Of a DNA stretch of 64,000 bases, positions 1-9,188 are shown piece by piece. The stretch comes from Nocardia rhizosphaerihabitans (lineage in GTDB: Bacteria; Actinomycetota; Actinomycetes; Mycobacteriales; Mycobacteriaceae). Under the pieces are notes generated by a model. The model saw nothing but the letters and a program-made list of their open reading frames with translations, had not been told where the DNA came from and ran no database searches. The stretch spans positions 824,422-888,421 of the forward strand of contig NZ_BMNE01000003.1 of assembly GCF_014646295.1 (NCBI RefSeq). The letters are read 5' to 3'. Position 1 is the first letter of the stretch. Each line of letters starts with the position of its first letter. The translations under genes and the position numbers were made by a program.

Positions 1-73
1 TGAATCCGGTGACCTGCTCGGCGAGGGCGAACAGGGCACCGGCCTCGGCGGAAATCTCGTCTACAGGTCCCAT
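1..73 (-). CDS. N-terminal fragment of an unknown protein, cut by the window edge
   Basis: Only the first 24 residues are inside the window, starting at the ATG at 71-73 on the minus strand and beginning MGPVDEISAEAGALFALAEQ. The stretch looks helical, with no recognisable motif. It is divergent from the DUF1059 gene across about 87 bases. I cannot assign a family; a small regulator would fit the position but is a guess. Confidence 0.5.
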   Translation of the reverse strand, partial: MGPVDEISAEAGALFALAEQVTGF

Positions 74-160
74 GCCTCACGCTAACACAGGAACTGGAAT
101 ACAATCCGGACTACTGTCCAGCAGATCGCCGGACACGTCGAACCGCACAGGAGAACACCG

Positions 161-307
161 ATGAAGACCCGCCTCAACTGCCCCTGCGGAGCCCTGATCA
201 CCGGCGTCGACGAAGACCACCTGGTCACGCAGACCCAGGCGCACCTCCGCGAGAACCATCCCGACCACGACTACACCCGCGACGAGATCCTCTTCATCGC
301 CTACTGA
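161..307 (+). CDS. DUF1059 family small protein
   Basis: A 48-residue protein, too short for most ORF callers. It starts with MKTRLNCPCGALITGVDE and ends in FIAY. The early CxC pair followed by G and an acidic stretch, then a histidine-containing helix (QAHLRENHPDHDY), is the usual pattern of the DUF1059 family, whose members are 50-60 residues long and of unknown function. A good ribosome site (CAGGAG) lies about 8 bases before the ATG. The cysteines could bind a metal, but that is inference. Confidence 0.75.
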   Translation: MKTRLNCPCGALITGVDEDHLVTQTQAHLRENHPDHDYTRDEILFIAY

Positions 308-312
308 TCCGG

Positions 313-891
313 CTATTTCGCCGGCAGCGTGTTCTGCAGCCCGCCGACCTCGGTGATCTGCCACCCCGCATTGCGGTCGATGGTCAGCGAATAGGTGACG
401 GTGGTCGCCGATCCACCGGGCGTCTGCGCGCTCGTGGAGACCACGGTGAAGTACGCGTTGACCTTGTAGATTCCGCCGGACTCCGAGGTGACGGTCGCCG
501 ACAGCGGAGTCGCCGTCGAGGTCCACTGCAGGGGCAGCAGAATCTGTTCGAGCTGCGGTGCGGTGGCCTCGAACTTCGCGGCCAATTGCGGGCTGGTGCC
601 GGATCGCAGCCGGCCGAACCACGCGGCGACGTCGCGGTAGTCGATGGTCGACGCGCCGACGCCGTAGTCCGTCGCGATCTGCTCCGCGTGCCGGTGGTCG
701 GCCACGCGGGCGTCGCGCTCGGCGATCGTCGACCGCGCCGAGAGGTATAGCGACGCGAATGTCACGGCCGCGGTCGCGAGTACCGCGATGGTGACGACCA
801 CCAGGACGGTCGAGAGCCGGAACGACACCGTGCGCGGCTGCCGGTCGCCGGTGTCGGTCGTGGTGGCGGCTTCGGCGGTCGCTGTGCTCAT
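313..891 (-). CDS. Mce-associated membrane protein (Mam type)
   Basis: A 192-residue protein with a short cytoplasmic tail, one membrane helix at about residues 24-50 and an exported NTF2-like domain rich in beta structure. This is the layout of Mam proteins, which stabilise Mce transporters in mycobacteria. It is the last gene of the mce operon, 18 bases after mceF. Many mce loci carry several such genes; only one is seen here. Its role as a helper of this Mce complex is inferred from family and position. Confidence 0.85.
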   Translation of the reverse strand: MSTATAEAATTTDTGDRQPRTVSFRLSTVLVVVTIAVLATAAVTFASLYLSARSTIAERDARVADHRHAEQIATDYGVGASTIDYRDVAAWFGRLRSGTSPQLAAKFEATAPQLEQILLPLQWTSTATPLSATVTSESGGIYKVNAYFTVVSTSAQTPGGSATTVTYSLTIDRNAGWQITEVGGLQNTLPAK

Positions 892-909
892 GTTCTGTCC
901 TTCGTCGGG

Positions 910-1866
910 CTACTTGACGGCGATGCGGAAATGCACGGTGCCGTCGGCGCCCACGCTCTGCAGGGCTTGGTCGATCAGGGTGCTGATGTCGAGGGCGGGT
1001 GCCCGCGCCACGGCGTCGGTCACCACCGGTCCCAGGAGTTGTCCCAGCGGGGCGATGCTCGGCCCGATCTCGTTGATCAGGTCCGTCAGCCGGGCGAGGA
1101 ACGGGACGAGTCCGTCGCCGGTGACGTAGTCGTCGAGCGGACGGCTTTCGACGAGCACCGACCCCGATTCGACGATGGCGCTCAGCGTGACGCCGAACTC
1201 GCCGAACTTCGGGCCCGCCGCGCCCAAGGACGGTCCGAGCCAGTCCATGTCGGCGCCCAGTGCTTGCATGTCGGCGAACAGGCGGCGGATGGCGTCGGTG
1301 CGGCTGAGCAGCGTGGCGGCGAGCAGGTTCGAGGACCGCTGCAGCGTCTGCATCGCCGTGTCGGTGCCTGCGAGCGCGCGGTCGAAGGTGTCCACCAGGT
1401 TCGCGATCGCCTCGGGCCGGATCTGGTCGAGCAGGGCGACCAGCTTGGCGGACAGGGCTGTGATCGTCATCGGCAGCTGAATTCGGTTCGTCGGCACGAC
1501 CTGTCCGTTTTCCAGATACGGCCCGGCATCGGATTCCGGCGCGAAGGCGATATACGGCTCGCCGAGCGCCGACAACTGTTCGATCCGGACACCGCTGGAC
1601 ATCGGGATGCGATGCCTGCTGTCGATCCGCAGGCGCACCAGCACACCGGCCGATCGGGTGCGCACCGACTCCACCCGGCCCACCCGGACTCCGGCGAGCA
1701 GCACCGGGGAGTTCGGGCCGAGACCGCCCGAGTTGTCCAGGTGCATGTCGGCGGTGATGAAGTTCTGTCGCGGATCGAAGCCGAGCACTCCGACCGACAT
1801 GTACCCGACGCCGAGAACGAGGACCGCCGCGATCGCGGAGAGTGATACCGCCGCACGAAGATTCAT
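910..1866 (-). CDS. mceF: Mce family protein MceF
   Basis: A 318-residue substrate-binding subunit of the Mce lipid importer. It has an N-terminal signal anchor (about residues 5-28), then the MlaD/MCE beta-barrel domain (about 35-110; GxxVRVGRV-like stretch), then a long helical Mce-specific domain. I chose the ATG at 1866 because it overlaps the mceE stop (ATGA) and because upstream in-frame sequence is unlike Mce proteins. It is the sixth and last mce gene in the operon, matching the standard A-F order. Confidence 0.93.
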   Translation of the reverse strand: MNLRAAVSLSAIAAVLVLGVGYMSVGVLGFDPRQNFITADMHLDNSGGLGPNSPVLLAGVRVGRVESVRTRSAGVLVRLRIDSRHRIPMSSGVRIEQLSALGEPYIAFAPESDAGPYLENGQVVPTNRIQLPMTITALSAKLVALLDQIRPEAIANLVDTFDRALAGTDTAMQTLQRSSNLLAATLLSRTDAIRRLFADMQALGADMDWLGPSLGAAGPKFGEFGVTLSAIVESGSVLVESRPLDDYVTGDGLVPFLARLTDLINEIGPSIAPLGQLLGPVVTDAVARAPALDISTLIDQALQSVGADGTVHFRIAVK

Positions 1867-2939
1867 CGCACCGCTCCGATCATCCGCAGGGTGTCGACGA
1901 TGCGGGCGGTGTGTTCCTCCGAGGTGATCGCGGTCTGGCCCGGTGTGGGGGCGATACCGATGTGCACCAGGTCCACCTTCGGACCGCGCGCCGCGAAGGG
2001 CACGAGCTTGGTGTTGATCAGGTCGACGAGCGTCTTCATGTTCGACGGCGAGCCGGTGTCGAACACGCTGCTGCCGAACAGCATCGGTACCACAGCGCGG
2101 GTGGTGTCGTCGAGCGAGGACAGCAGCGGACCGAGCCATTGCGCGCTGGGCGCGACCGGCCCGAGTGCCGTCAGGACGAAGATGACGCCGATCTGAGCGT
2201 TCACGGCGTCGGTGGTGTGGTCGACACCGTAGGGGGTGAGGAGTTCGTCGAGCATCGGCAGGTTCTGCTGCATCCCTTCCTCGACGGTGGCTTCCATTCC
2301 GTCGAGCAGGGCGTCGACCGAGCCCAGGTGCGTGCCCAGGTCGGTGAGGTCGGCGCCCAGAATGCCTGCGATGCGCGCGGTGTCGCGTGGGTCCTCGGGC
2401 ATGATGCCGTTCGCCGTGCGGATGATGCTCTGGAAGTCGCTGACCGCGCCGCTGCCGATGAAGGTGGACAGCCCGGCCAGGATGTCCTCGATCGGGGGCG
2501 CCTGGGTGGTGTCCGACAGCGGGATGGTCGCGCCGGGTTTCAGGGTGCCTCTGGTCGCGTCGGCCGGTTCGCTCAGCGCGATGTGCACGTCACCGAGCGG
2601 TGTCTCCTGACGCAGCACGGCGGTCGTGCCCACCGGCAGCTGCACCGACTGCCGGATCTCGACCTCGGCCACGACATAGCCCGGCCCCGAGGTGGCGGCG
2701 ACAGGGTCGACCAGGGTGACACCGGTCAGCCTGCCCACCCGGACGCCTGCCGCGATAACCTTGGCGCCCTGCGGCAGATTGAGCACATCGGCGAACTCGA
2801 TCCGCAGGTGATAGGCCGGGCCGCCGACACCGGAACCCGGCATCGGCAGATCGGCGGGCTGGAACGCGCATCCGGTGCCCGCGAACATCATCGCGAGCAC
2901 CAGCATGCCGTGGACCGCGGTGCGCCGGAGACGTGTCAT
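1863..2939 (-). CDS. mceE: Mce family lipoprotein MceE
   Basis: A 358-residue Mce subunit. The N-terminus has basic residues (MTRLRRT), a hydrophobic stretch and a lipobox ending in GTGC at residue 24, so it should be lipid-anchored, as is usual for the fifth Mce protein (LprK/MceE). The MCE domain follows at about residues 40-125. Start and stop overlap its neighbours by 4 bases, showing translational coupling. Confidence 0.93.
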   Translation of the reverse strand: MTRLRRTAVHGMLVLAMMFAGTGCAFQPADLPMPGSGVGGPAYHLRIEFADVLNLPQGAKVIAAGVRVGRLTGVTLVDPVAATSGPGYVVAEVEIRQSVQLPVGTTAVLRQETPLGDVHIALSEPADATRGTLKPGATIPLSDTTQAPPIEDILAGLSTFIGSGAVSDFQSIIRTANGIMPEDPRDTARIAGILGADLTDLGTHLGSVDALLDGMEATVEEGMQQNLPMLDELLTPYGVDHTTDAVNAQIGVIFVLTALGPVAPSAQWLGPLLSSLDDTTRAVVPMLFGSSVFDTGSPSNMKTLVDLINTKLVPFAARGPKVDLVHIGIAPTPGQTAITSEEHTARIVDTLRMIGAVR

Positions 2940-4036
2940 CGCGCGCTCACCCCCGCCAGCAGTACCGGCAGCGCCGGAATCGTCGCCGTGCCGTCGGCGG
3001 AGGCTTCGCATCGCTGACCGGTGACGGCCTGCACCGCCGCGCAGATCTGGATCGTGTCCTGCTGGGCGAGTGCGAGTTTCGGTGGTGCGTAACCGATGCT
3101 CAGCTGTCCGCTCACCGGGTCGATCGCTCCGGCGAATCCGGTGGCGACGGCCGGGGTCATCGCGATCACGTCGGCCAGCGAGGCGACGCCTGCCGCGATC
3201 ATGCGCGACAGGTCGGGGACACTGTCCAGGGCGCGCAGGGCGGGTGAGCCGAACATCATGATCACGTCGTTGAGCTGTGGCAGCAGGTCGGCGAGGGTGG
3301 CAACGATCTGGATGATGGGCGGGAACGCGATGGTGACGATGTCGTCGAACGTCTGCGGCAGCCCGGTGACCGTGGTCTGGGCCTGCGACCAGCCACCGCG
3401 CGCTCGGTGGGCGAGTTCGGCGAGGGCGTCGAGGAGCTGACCGAGGTGCCCGATCGCCGCGTCGGGTGCCGCCAGTGCCCGGCTCAGGGCGATGATCATG
3501 TCGTTGATCTGCTCGCCCGACCCCGCGGTGGCACGATCCAAGGCATCCAGTCCTGCGCCGAAAGCGTTGCGCTGCGCCGGATCTCCTGCGCCGTTGAGCT
3601 GATCGGCCAGTCCGGCGATGGCGTCGAAGGTCTGGGACAGACTCTTGGGTGTCAGCGTCTTGGTGATGCACTCCCCCGGCGGGCGGCCGGGTCCCGCCGG
3701 TTCGGCGCCGATGAGCGCGAGCCGCCGATCGGCGATCAAGGTGTCGCTGACTGTCACCGCCCCGACATCGGGTGGCAGCTTGCGGTCGGCCCTGACGGTG
3801 AATTCGACGCGGGCCGACGCTCCGGCGATGCGGATGTCGGTGACGCGGCCGACCGGGACGCCCATGACGGTGACCGCGCTGCCCTCGTAGAGCCCGATGC
3901 TGTCGGGCATGTCGGCGCAGTAGCCGCGCATCGGCGGGCTCGGCGTGCTCAGCCGCAGACCGAGCGCACCCGCCAGCACGAGCGTGAACACCACGGCGAC
4001 CGACATGAATCCCCGCGATCCCAGGATCGACTTCAT
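2936..4036 (-). CDS. mceD: Mce family protein MceD
   Basis: A 366-residue Mce subunit with an N-terminal anchor (about residues 9-30), an MCE domain (about 34-115, with the motif GVPVGRVTDIRI) and a long C-terminal helical region. The ATG at 4036 is chosen because it follows the mceC stop by 2 bases and keeps the anchor at the N-terminus. It acts in the cell envelope as part of the lipid or steroid conducting assembly; the transported substrate cannot be read from sequence. Confidence 0.92.
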   Translation of the reverse strand: MKSILGSRGFMSVAVVFTLVLAGALGLRLSTPSPPMRGYCADMPDSIGLYEGSAVTVMGVPVGRVTDIRIAGASARVEFTVRADRKLPPDVGAVTVSDTLIADRRLALIGAEPAGPGRPPGECITKTLTPKSLSQTFDAIAGLADQLNGAGDPAQRNAFGAGLDALDRATAGSGEQINDMIIALSRALAAPDAAIGHLGQLLDALAELAHRARGGWSQAQTTVTGLPQTFDDIVTIAFPPIIQIVATLADLLPQLNDVIMMFGSPALRALDSVPDLSRMIAAGVASLADVIAMTPAVATGFAGAIDPVSGQLSIGYAPPKLALAQQDTIQICAAVQAVTGQRCEASADGTATIPALPVLLAGVSAR

Positions 4037-4038
4037 CG

Positions 4039-5061
4039 TCAACACCCGCCTCCCGGTAGGGGAATGCACACGGCGGGGACCGGGATGGTCGCACCGGACT
4101 GGTCGACGGTCACTCCGCCGTCGGCGGGCAGCAGCGGAAGCAACCGCTGTTGCAGCGCGCGAACGGCATCCAGCAGCTCCCCCAGCCGGCCGCCGAGCTG
4201 TTCGAGCGCGGGGATCGCGTCGGCCAGCGGCTGCGCGCGCTGCTTCAACGAGGCATCCCAGGCCCGGCCCAGCGGCGTCACGTCCTGCAGGACCACCGCC
4301 AGGTCTCGCAGCGATTGGGCCACCTGCACCTTGTTGGTCTGGATGATCTGTTCCAAAGTGCCCAGGGTGATGAGGAGCTTGGCCAGCACATCGGCGTTCG
4401 TGTCGAGGGCGGTCAGGTACTCGTCGGCGATGGCCAGGGTGCGCGAGATGTCGGCGTTCTGCTCGTCCAGGATGGCGACCACATCGCCTGCCGCCCGCAC
4501 CGCGGCCCGCACGGCATGCGGGCTCTTGTCGATCGAGGTGGACAGTGCGGCCAGGTCTTGACGCAGCACGTTCCCGTCGATGCGGCGCACCGGGTCCACC
4601 GCGTCCTGGAAGGCCTGAGTGAGGTTGTAGGGCAGGTTGACTCGCTCCTGCGGGATCACGGCCGCACCGAGCGGTTTCGTGCCGGCCGGGAGAACGGCGA
4701 CGTAGTAGCCGCCGACGAAGGTCAGCATCCGGATGTCGAGGGTGGTCTGATCGCCGAGGAACGCGTCGGCGGCGACGGTGAAATCCATCCGGACTCGATC
4801 GGGCAGCAACGTCAGTGCAGTTACCTTGCCGACGGGGATGCCCGCGATGCGGACGTCGTCGCCGGGACGCACCGAACCTGCCTGGGTCATCTCTGCGGAA
4901 TATGTGCGCTCGGGCGAGGTTCCGGTGAGGTACACCGCGCCGATCGCGATCAACAGGAGCGCGGCCGCGCACAGTCCGGCGATCCCCCAGCGCAGATCGC
5001 CGGCGTGTGGGTCACGGGTAACACATCGGGAACCGTTCCTGCGCAACGTTATCGGCGACAC
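4039..5061 (-). CDS. mceC: Mce family protein MceC
   Basis: A 340-residue Mce subunit. A membrane anchor lies at about residues 25-46, followed by the MCE domain (VRPGDDVRIAGIPVGKVTAL) and a helical tail ending in a proline- and glycine-rich segment. The start overlaps the end of mceB by 13 bases, so the two genes are probably translated together. Order and size fit the third gene of a standard mce operon. Confidence 0.92.
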   Translation of the reverse strand: MSPITLRRNGSRCVTRDPHAGDLRWGIAGLCAAALLLIAIGAVYLTGTSPERTYSAEMTQAGSVRPGDDVRIAGIPVGKVTALTLLPDRVRMDFTVAADAFLGDQTTLDIRMLTFVGGYYVAVLPAGTKPLGAAVIPQERVNLPYNLTQAFQDAVDPVRRIDGNVLRQDLAALSTSIDKSPHAVRAAVRAAGDVVAILDEQNADISRTLAIADEYLTALDTNADVLAKLLITLGTLEQIIQTNKVQVAQSLRDLAVVLQDVTPLGRAWDASLKQRAQPLADAIPALEQLGGRLGELLDAVRALQQRLLPLLPADGGVTVDQSGATIPVPAVCIPLPGGGC

Positions 5062-6047
5062 AGCACGACTCCCTGCCCGGCCAGCAGCACGTGCAGTGGC
5101 TCCGGCGTCGCGGTGTTGCCGTGCGTGCAGACGAGGTCGGGCCCGGTCTGCGGAACGGCCTGGGCCATGGCCTGGATCAGGCCGGGCAGGCTTTCGAACG
5201 CCGCGACCGCGTCGTGCGGATCGGGGAAGGCCCGCTGGAGGGCAGCATCGAGATCTCTGTCCCGCTCACCGGTGACCCCGAGCACGGTGAGCATGCTGCG
5301 CAGTGGTTGCAGCACCACGGGAATCCCGGCGGCGAAGTCGACGAGGCCCGGCAGTTTCTCGGTGATGGTGATGAACAGGTTGGTCAGATTGGTCAGCAGC
5401 TTCATCGCGTTGCCCGACTTTCCGCCGAGATGATCGGCGACCTGGGCGAGGTTCGCGGCCAGCGTCGACAGGACGGCCTGCCGGTCGGACGCGTAGCGGC
5501 TCAACGTGTCGATGGCGCCCAGCGCCTGCCCCAAACCCGTACCGTCACCCTGGATCACGGCGAGAATGCTCGTCGCGAAGCGGTTGAGGTCATCCGGTGA
5601 CAGCTGCGCGAGGACCGGCTGGAGTCCCTTGAACAATCGGGTGATGTCGAAGTCCGGCACCGTTTCGGCGGTGCCGAAGACCGCCCCGGGGTCACGGCGA
5701 CCACCCGGTTGCGCCGGTTGCCGGATCTCCAGGTACCGGAAACCGGTGAGGTTCTGGTAGCGGATCGCGATGGTGGCGTCGGTGTACAGCACCCGGTCGC
5801 GCACCACGGTGAAACGGACGCGGGCCAGCGCACCGTCGAGTTCGACCTCACGCACCTTGCCGACCTGCACGCCGTAGAGGCGCACGTCGTCGCCGCGACG
5901 CAGCCCGTTCGCATCGGTGAACATCGCTGTGTAGGTGTCGGTTTCGCCGTCGACGGGCCGCTCGATCACCCGGAGCACGCCGACCAGCACGAGGCCCATC
6001 AGCGCCGTCGCCACGGCGACCCTAAGCAGCAGCGATCGTGTCGTCAT
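5049..6047 (-). CDS. mceB: Mce family protein MceB
   Basis: A 332-residue Mce subunit with an N-terminal anchor (about residues 7-26) and a clear MCE domain (RRGDDVRLYGVQVGKVREV), then a helical domain. Its ATG shares one base with the mceA stop (TGATG). Together with the other five Mce subunits it should form a periplasm-spanning lipid conduit served by the YrbE permeases. Confidence 0.93.
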   Translation of the reverse strand: MTTRSLLLRVAVATALMGLVLVGVLRVIERPVDGETDTYTAMFTDANGLRRGDDVRLYGVQVGKVREVELDGALARVRFTVVRDRVLYTDATIAIRYQNLTGFRYLEIRQPAQPGGRRDPGAVFGTAETVPDFDITRLFKGLQPVLAQLSPDDLNRFATSILAVIQGDGTGLGQALGAIDTLSRYASDRQAVLSTLAANLAQVADHLGGKSGNAMKLLTNLTNLFITITEKLPGLVDFAAGIPVVLQPLRSMLTVLGVTGERDRDLDAALQRAFPDPHDAVAAFESLPGLIQAMAQAVPQTGPDLVCTHGNTATPEPLHVLLAGQGVVLCRR

Positions 6048-7105
6048 CAGCGACCACCCGCCACGGGAGGCAGTCCGAGGGTGGCGGCCAGCGGCGCGGT
6101 CAGTCCGGGCACCACCTCGAGTTCGACCGCGGCGCGCAGCACCGGTCCCCGCGGGGTGTCCTGGAAGGACGTGCCGAGCCGGGCGAGGAGTTCGGCGAGC
6201 TGCTGGGCGGAACGCTCGGGCGTGCTGACCGACCCGGACAGCTGGTCCAGGACGAGGGTCGCCATGGGTAGCAATCCGCCGAAATGCACCCGGGAGGTGC
6301 TGAGCAGCTGGGTCACGGTGGGCAGCAGCTGGTACTGGATGTCGGAGAACATCCGGCCGAATTTCTCGAGGTGCTCGGGTGTACTCAGATACTCGTTGGT
6401 GTAGTCGGCGTACAGCAGCGTCAAACCGCCCGTCAGCATCGGTGGGAGGCCCGTGAGTGCCGAGCCGAACTGTTCGAACAGGAACGACGGTGGCAGCTGC
6501 TGGGTTTCGGCGAACGAGCGCGCGGTCGCGCCGATGGCCTGCAACAGTGGGGTGAATGCGTCGAGGTCGCGTGAGAATTTGGCGAGTAGTTCGACGAGCT
6601 TCGGTGTGAGAACCTCGTCGGTGAGCTGCCCGGTGGCGGTCAGCAGCGCCGAGAGCGTGGCATCGCGTACCCGGCCCGCATCGCGGTCGGTCAGGTCGAC
6701 GGTCGATCCGTCGACCAAGGCGGCGCCACCCTCGGTGGAATGCAGTTCGACGGCGCTGATGCCGAAGAGGTTGCCCGGCGCATAGTCGACGGTCACTTTG
6801 TCGGTCAGCCCGAACAGCTGAGACCCGTCCAGTGTCAGGCCGATGCGCTGGGTGCCGCGTCCGGCGAACTCGATCGCGTCGACCGATCCGACCCGCACAC
6901 CGTCGAGCCGGACATCGGTCCCCGGTCCGACGCCGGCACCGATCTGGCCGACCAGCAGCGCGACCCGGATCTCGTCGGGGGGGCGGCTGTCGGGCGCGAC
7001 GCGCCAGGCGACAAGAGCCAGCAACGCGAGGACGACAGCGCTCGCGCCGAGTATCCGGGCGCGACGTGGCCCCACTTCGGTTCCGGGCAGGGTATAGGCA
7101 GGCAT
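6047..7105 (-). CDS. mceA: Mce family protein MceA
   Basis: A 352-residue first Mce subunit. The anchor is at about residues 16-36, followed by the MCE domain (GPGTDVRLDGVRVGSVDAI) and the Mce C-terminal domain. The ATG at 7105 (MPAYTLPGTE) is preferred to upstream in-frame starts, which would overlap yrbEB deeply and add a non-homologous tail. It begins within a few bases of the yrbEB stop, as in other mce operons. Confidence 0.93.
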   Translation of the reverse strand: MPAYTLPGTEVGPRRARILGASAVVLALLALVAWRVAPDSRPPDEIRVALLVGQIGAGVGPGTDVRLDGVRVGSVDAIEFAGRGTQRIGLTLDGSQLFGLTDKVTVDYAPGNLFGISAVELHSTEGGAALVDGSTVDLTDRDAGRVRDATLSALLTATGQLTDEVLTPKLVELLAKFSRDLDAFTPLLQAIGATARSFAETQQLPPSFLFEQFGSALTGLPPMLTGGLTLLYADYTNEYLSTPEHLEKFGRMFSDIQYQLLPTVTQLLSTSRVHFGGLLPMATLVLDQLSGSVSTPERSAQQLAELLARLGTSFQDTPRGPVLRAAVELEVVPGLTAPLAATLGLPPVAGGR

Positions 7106-7109
7106 GGCA

Positions 7110-7976
7110 TCATCCGGTGAACGTGACGGGAGACTGGAATCCCCACAGGACGATGGTGGCGACCATGTCCAGGGCGATGATCGCCACCAGGCTGGCCCGG
7201 ATGGCCCGCCCCGAGCCGATCCCGACACCCTCTGGTCCGCCGGTGGCGAAATAGCCCTGGTAACAGTGGATCAGCACGACGGCCACCGCGAACACCATCA
7301 CCTTCACGGTCGCGGCGAACACGTCCCAGCCGACCACGAACTGATCGAAGTAGTGGTCGTAGGTTCCCGTCGGCGTGCCGTGGATCGTGGTGACGATCAG
7401 CGCGCAGGAGGCGTAGCTCAGAATCAGGGCGACGACGAATGCCGGTGCGACGGCGATGATTCCGGCGATCACCCGGGTGGTCACGACGAACGGCACCGAC
7501 CGGATGCCGAGCGATTCGAGTGCGTCGATCTCCTCGGAGATACGCATGGACCCGATCTCGGCGGTCATCCGGCATCCGGCCTGTGCCGCGAACCCGATCC
7601 CGGCCGCGATCGGCGCGAGCTCCCGCGTCACACCGAAGGCCGAGATGAGTCCGCTGAGCTGACCGAGCGAGAGCAGGTTCAGCGCGCTGAAGGCCTCGAT
7701 GCCGATGGAGGCGCCCATGGCGGCGCCGAGCAACAGCATCAGCGGCACCACACCGCCGCCGATGATCACCGAGCCGCGGCCCCAGGTCATGTCCGTCACC
7801 ATCGTGAGCGTCTGACGGCGGTAGTGCATGAGCGTGTACGGCACCGAAGACAGCACCTGCCAAGCGAATCCGAGCACGAAGCCGAGGGACTCGATCGGGC
7901 CGAGCGGCCGGATCCTGGCACGCCGCAGCCGACCGACCCAGCGCAGGCCGACGGGATAGTAGGGAGCCGCTGTCAT
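7110..7976 (-). CDS. yrbEB: YrbEB, MlaE-family permease of the Mce transporter
   Basis: A 288-residue integral membrane protein of the MlaE/YrbE family. Several membrane helices and the conserved cytoplasmic loop typical of the family are seen (SMRISEEIDALESLGI, and the glycine-rich segment with GVTRELAPIAAG). It pairs with YrbEA to form the inner-membrane permease, powered by an MceG-type ATPase that is not encoded in this window. The ATG at 7976 overlaps the yrbEA stop. Confidence 0.94.
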   Translation of the reverse strand: MTAAPYYPVGLRWVGRLRRARIRPLGPIESLGFVLGFAWQVLSSVPYTLMHYRRQTLTMVTDMTWGRGSVIIGGGVVPLMLLLGAAMGASIGIEAFSALNLLSLGQLSGLISAFGVTRELAPIAAGIGFAAQAGCRMTAEIGSMRISEEIDALESLGIRSVPFVVTTRVIAGIIAVAPAFVVALILSYASCALIVTTIHGTPTGTYDHYFDQFVVGWDVFAATVKVMVFAVAVVLIHCYQGYFATGGPEGVGIGSGRAIRASLVAIIALDMVATIVLWGFQSPVTFTG

Positions 7977-8875
7977 CACGCCATCCGCACCGGGAAGAAC
8001 ATGGTGACCACCTGCGTGATGACCGTGTTGAGGACGACGGCCGCGGCGATGGACATCACGACGGCGGCATTGACACCGTCGGCGACACCGCGCGGCCCAC
8101 CGGTGGCCTCCAGCCCCCGCTGACAGGCGATGACCACGACCAGGAAACCGAAGATCACCGCTTTGACCAGAGACACCCACAGGTCGACCGGCGTGGTGAA
8201 GGACCCGAACGACTGCCAGTAACTGCCCGGCGTGACGTTCAGCGCCGACACCGCGACCACGAAACCGGAAGCGACGCCGATGAAGATGATCAGGATATTG
8301 AGCAGCGGCGCGACCAGCATCATCGCCGCGATGCGCGGCACGACCAGGCGTTGCACCGGGTCGACCCCCATCACCCGCAGTGCGTCGACCTCTTCCCGGA
8401 TGGTCCGCGCGCCCAGATCGGCCGCGATGGCGGCGGCGCCCGCACCACCGAGCAGCATCGCGTTGGCCATCGGCGCACCCTGTTTGATGACACCGAGCCC
8501 GCCCGCCGCGCCGATCATCGAATCGGCGCCGAGTTCGGACACGATATTGCCGACCTGTGCGGAAACGATGACACCGAACGGAATGGCCATCAAAATGCTC
8601 GGTACCGCCGTGACCCTGATCAGAAACCAGGCCTGCGCGAGGGTTTCGTGGACCTGGAAACGGCACCGCAGCGCATCCGCGGTACCGATGTAGACGGCAC
8701 CGGCTCCGATTCGCAGTGCACGGCCGAGAGTGGCCACGCTGGAAAGGACGGTGACGGAGAAATTCCGCCGGACAATCTGCGCGGCGCTGCCCTGATCCGG
8801 CTCCGGCACATCCAGGCCACCGTGCCCCGCCGCACCGCCGCCGGCCGGTGCGACTTCGCCGTCTACGCGTGCCAT
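7976..8875 (-). CDS. yrbEA: YrbEA, MlaE-family permease of the Mce transporter
   Basis: A 299-residue first permease subunit and first gene of the mce operon. The MlaE domain covers roughly residues 45-295, with the family loop TIREEVDALRVMGVDPVQRL. The ATG at 8875 (MARVDGEV) is the most likely start; an upstream ATG would run through the promoter and operator region. No strong ribosome site is visible, so the start is less sure than the family. Confidence 0.92.
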   Translation of the reverse strand: MARVDGEVAPAGGGAAGHGGLDVPEPDQGSAAQIVRRNFSVTVLSSVATLGRALRIGAGAVYIGTADALRCRFQVHETLAQAWFLIRVTAVPSILMAIPFGVIVSAQVGNIVSELGADSMIGAAGGLGVIKQGAPMANAMLLGGAGAAAIAADLGARTIREEVDALRVMGVDPVQRLVVPRIAAMMLVAPLLNILIIFIGVASGFVVAVSALNVTPGSYWQSFGSFTTPVDLWVSLVKAVIFGFLVVVIACQRGLEATGGPRGVADGVNAAVVMSIAAAVVLNTVITQVVTMFFPVRMA

Positions 8876-8887
8876 GCCGGTGACCGT

Positions 8888-8926
8888 ACCATATGATCTA
8901 GACCACATTCTAGACACTGTTCCAGA
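8888..8926 (-). promoter_or_regulatory. Probable mce promoter with two operator dyads sharing a half-site
   Basis: On the minus strand a -10 hexamer TATGGT lies at 8893-8888, and 17 bases upstream is a weak -35 (TGTCTA). Two imperfect inverted repeats lie on this promoter. One, at 8897-8914, has TCTAGA at both ends. The other, at 8909-8926, reads TCTAGACACTGTTCCAGA. They share the central TCTAGA. The layout suggests TetR-type repression of the mce operon. The second dyad has a close relative at the P450 promoter (9102-9116). Regulator identity is unknown. Confidence 0.5.
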
Positions 8927-9071
8927 TTGCTGACCAGCTTCCAGATCGAGCGCAACTACCCGAATCCAGCCTCGCCTCGTGAGCGAGAATATGTTCAGTA
9001 CCAGCACTTTTGATCACAGACGACGGCCCGGCACCCACGCAGGCCCTCCGGCCACCCTCCCCCCGAAACCG

Positions 9072-9116
9072 TTGTGTCGCGCGCATGTCGGTGGTAGCGT
9101 CCAGACACATGTCCAG
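9072..9116 (+). promoter_or_regulatory. Probable promoter and operator of the P450 operon
   Basis: TTGTGT (9072-9077), a 17-base spacer and TAGCGT (9095-9100) form a plausible promoter, leaving a leader of about 80 bases before the P450 ATG. Just after the -10, CAGACACATGTCCAG (9102-9116) matches the mce operator TAGACACTGTTCCAG (8911-8925) at 12 of 15 positions. An operator over the start site is consistent with repression. The rest of the 313-base gap from 8876 to 9188 shows no gene. Confidence 0.45.
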
Positions 9117-9188
9117 CTACGTGTCTCTTTCGGGTCCGATCAGTCCCGATGCTGTCGGGGACGTCCGATCGGAACCGGGGTGTTCGCG

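Noticed and set aside
8897-8926. KstR box at the mce promoter
   Set aside because: The dyads miss two or more fixed positions of TnnAACnnGTTnnA, so I do not assign this operon to KstR.
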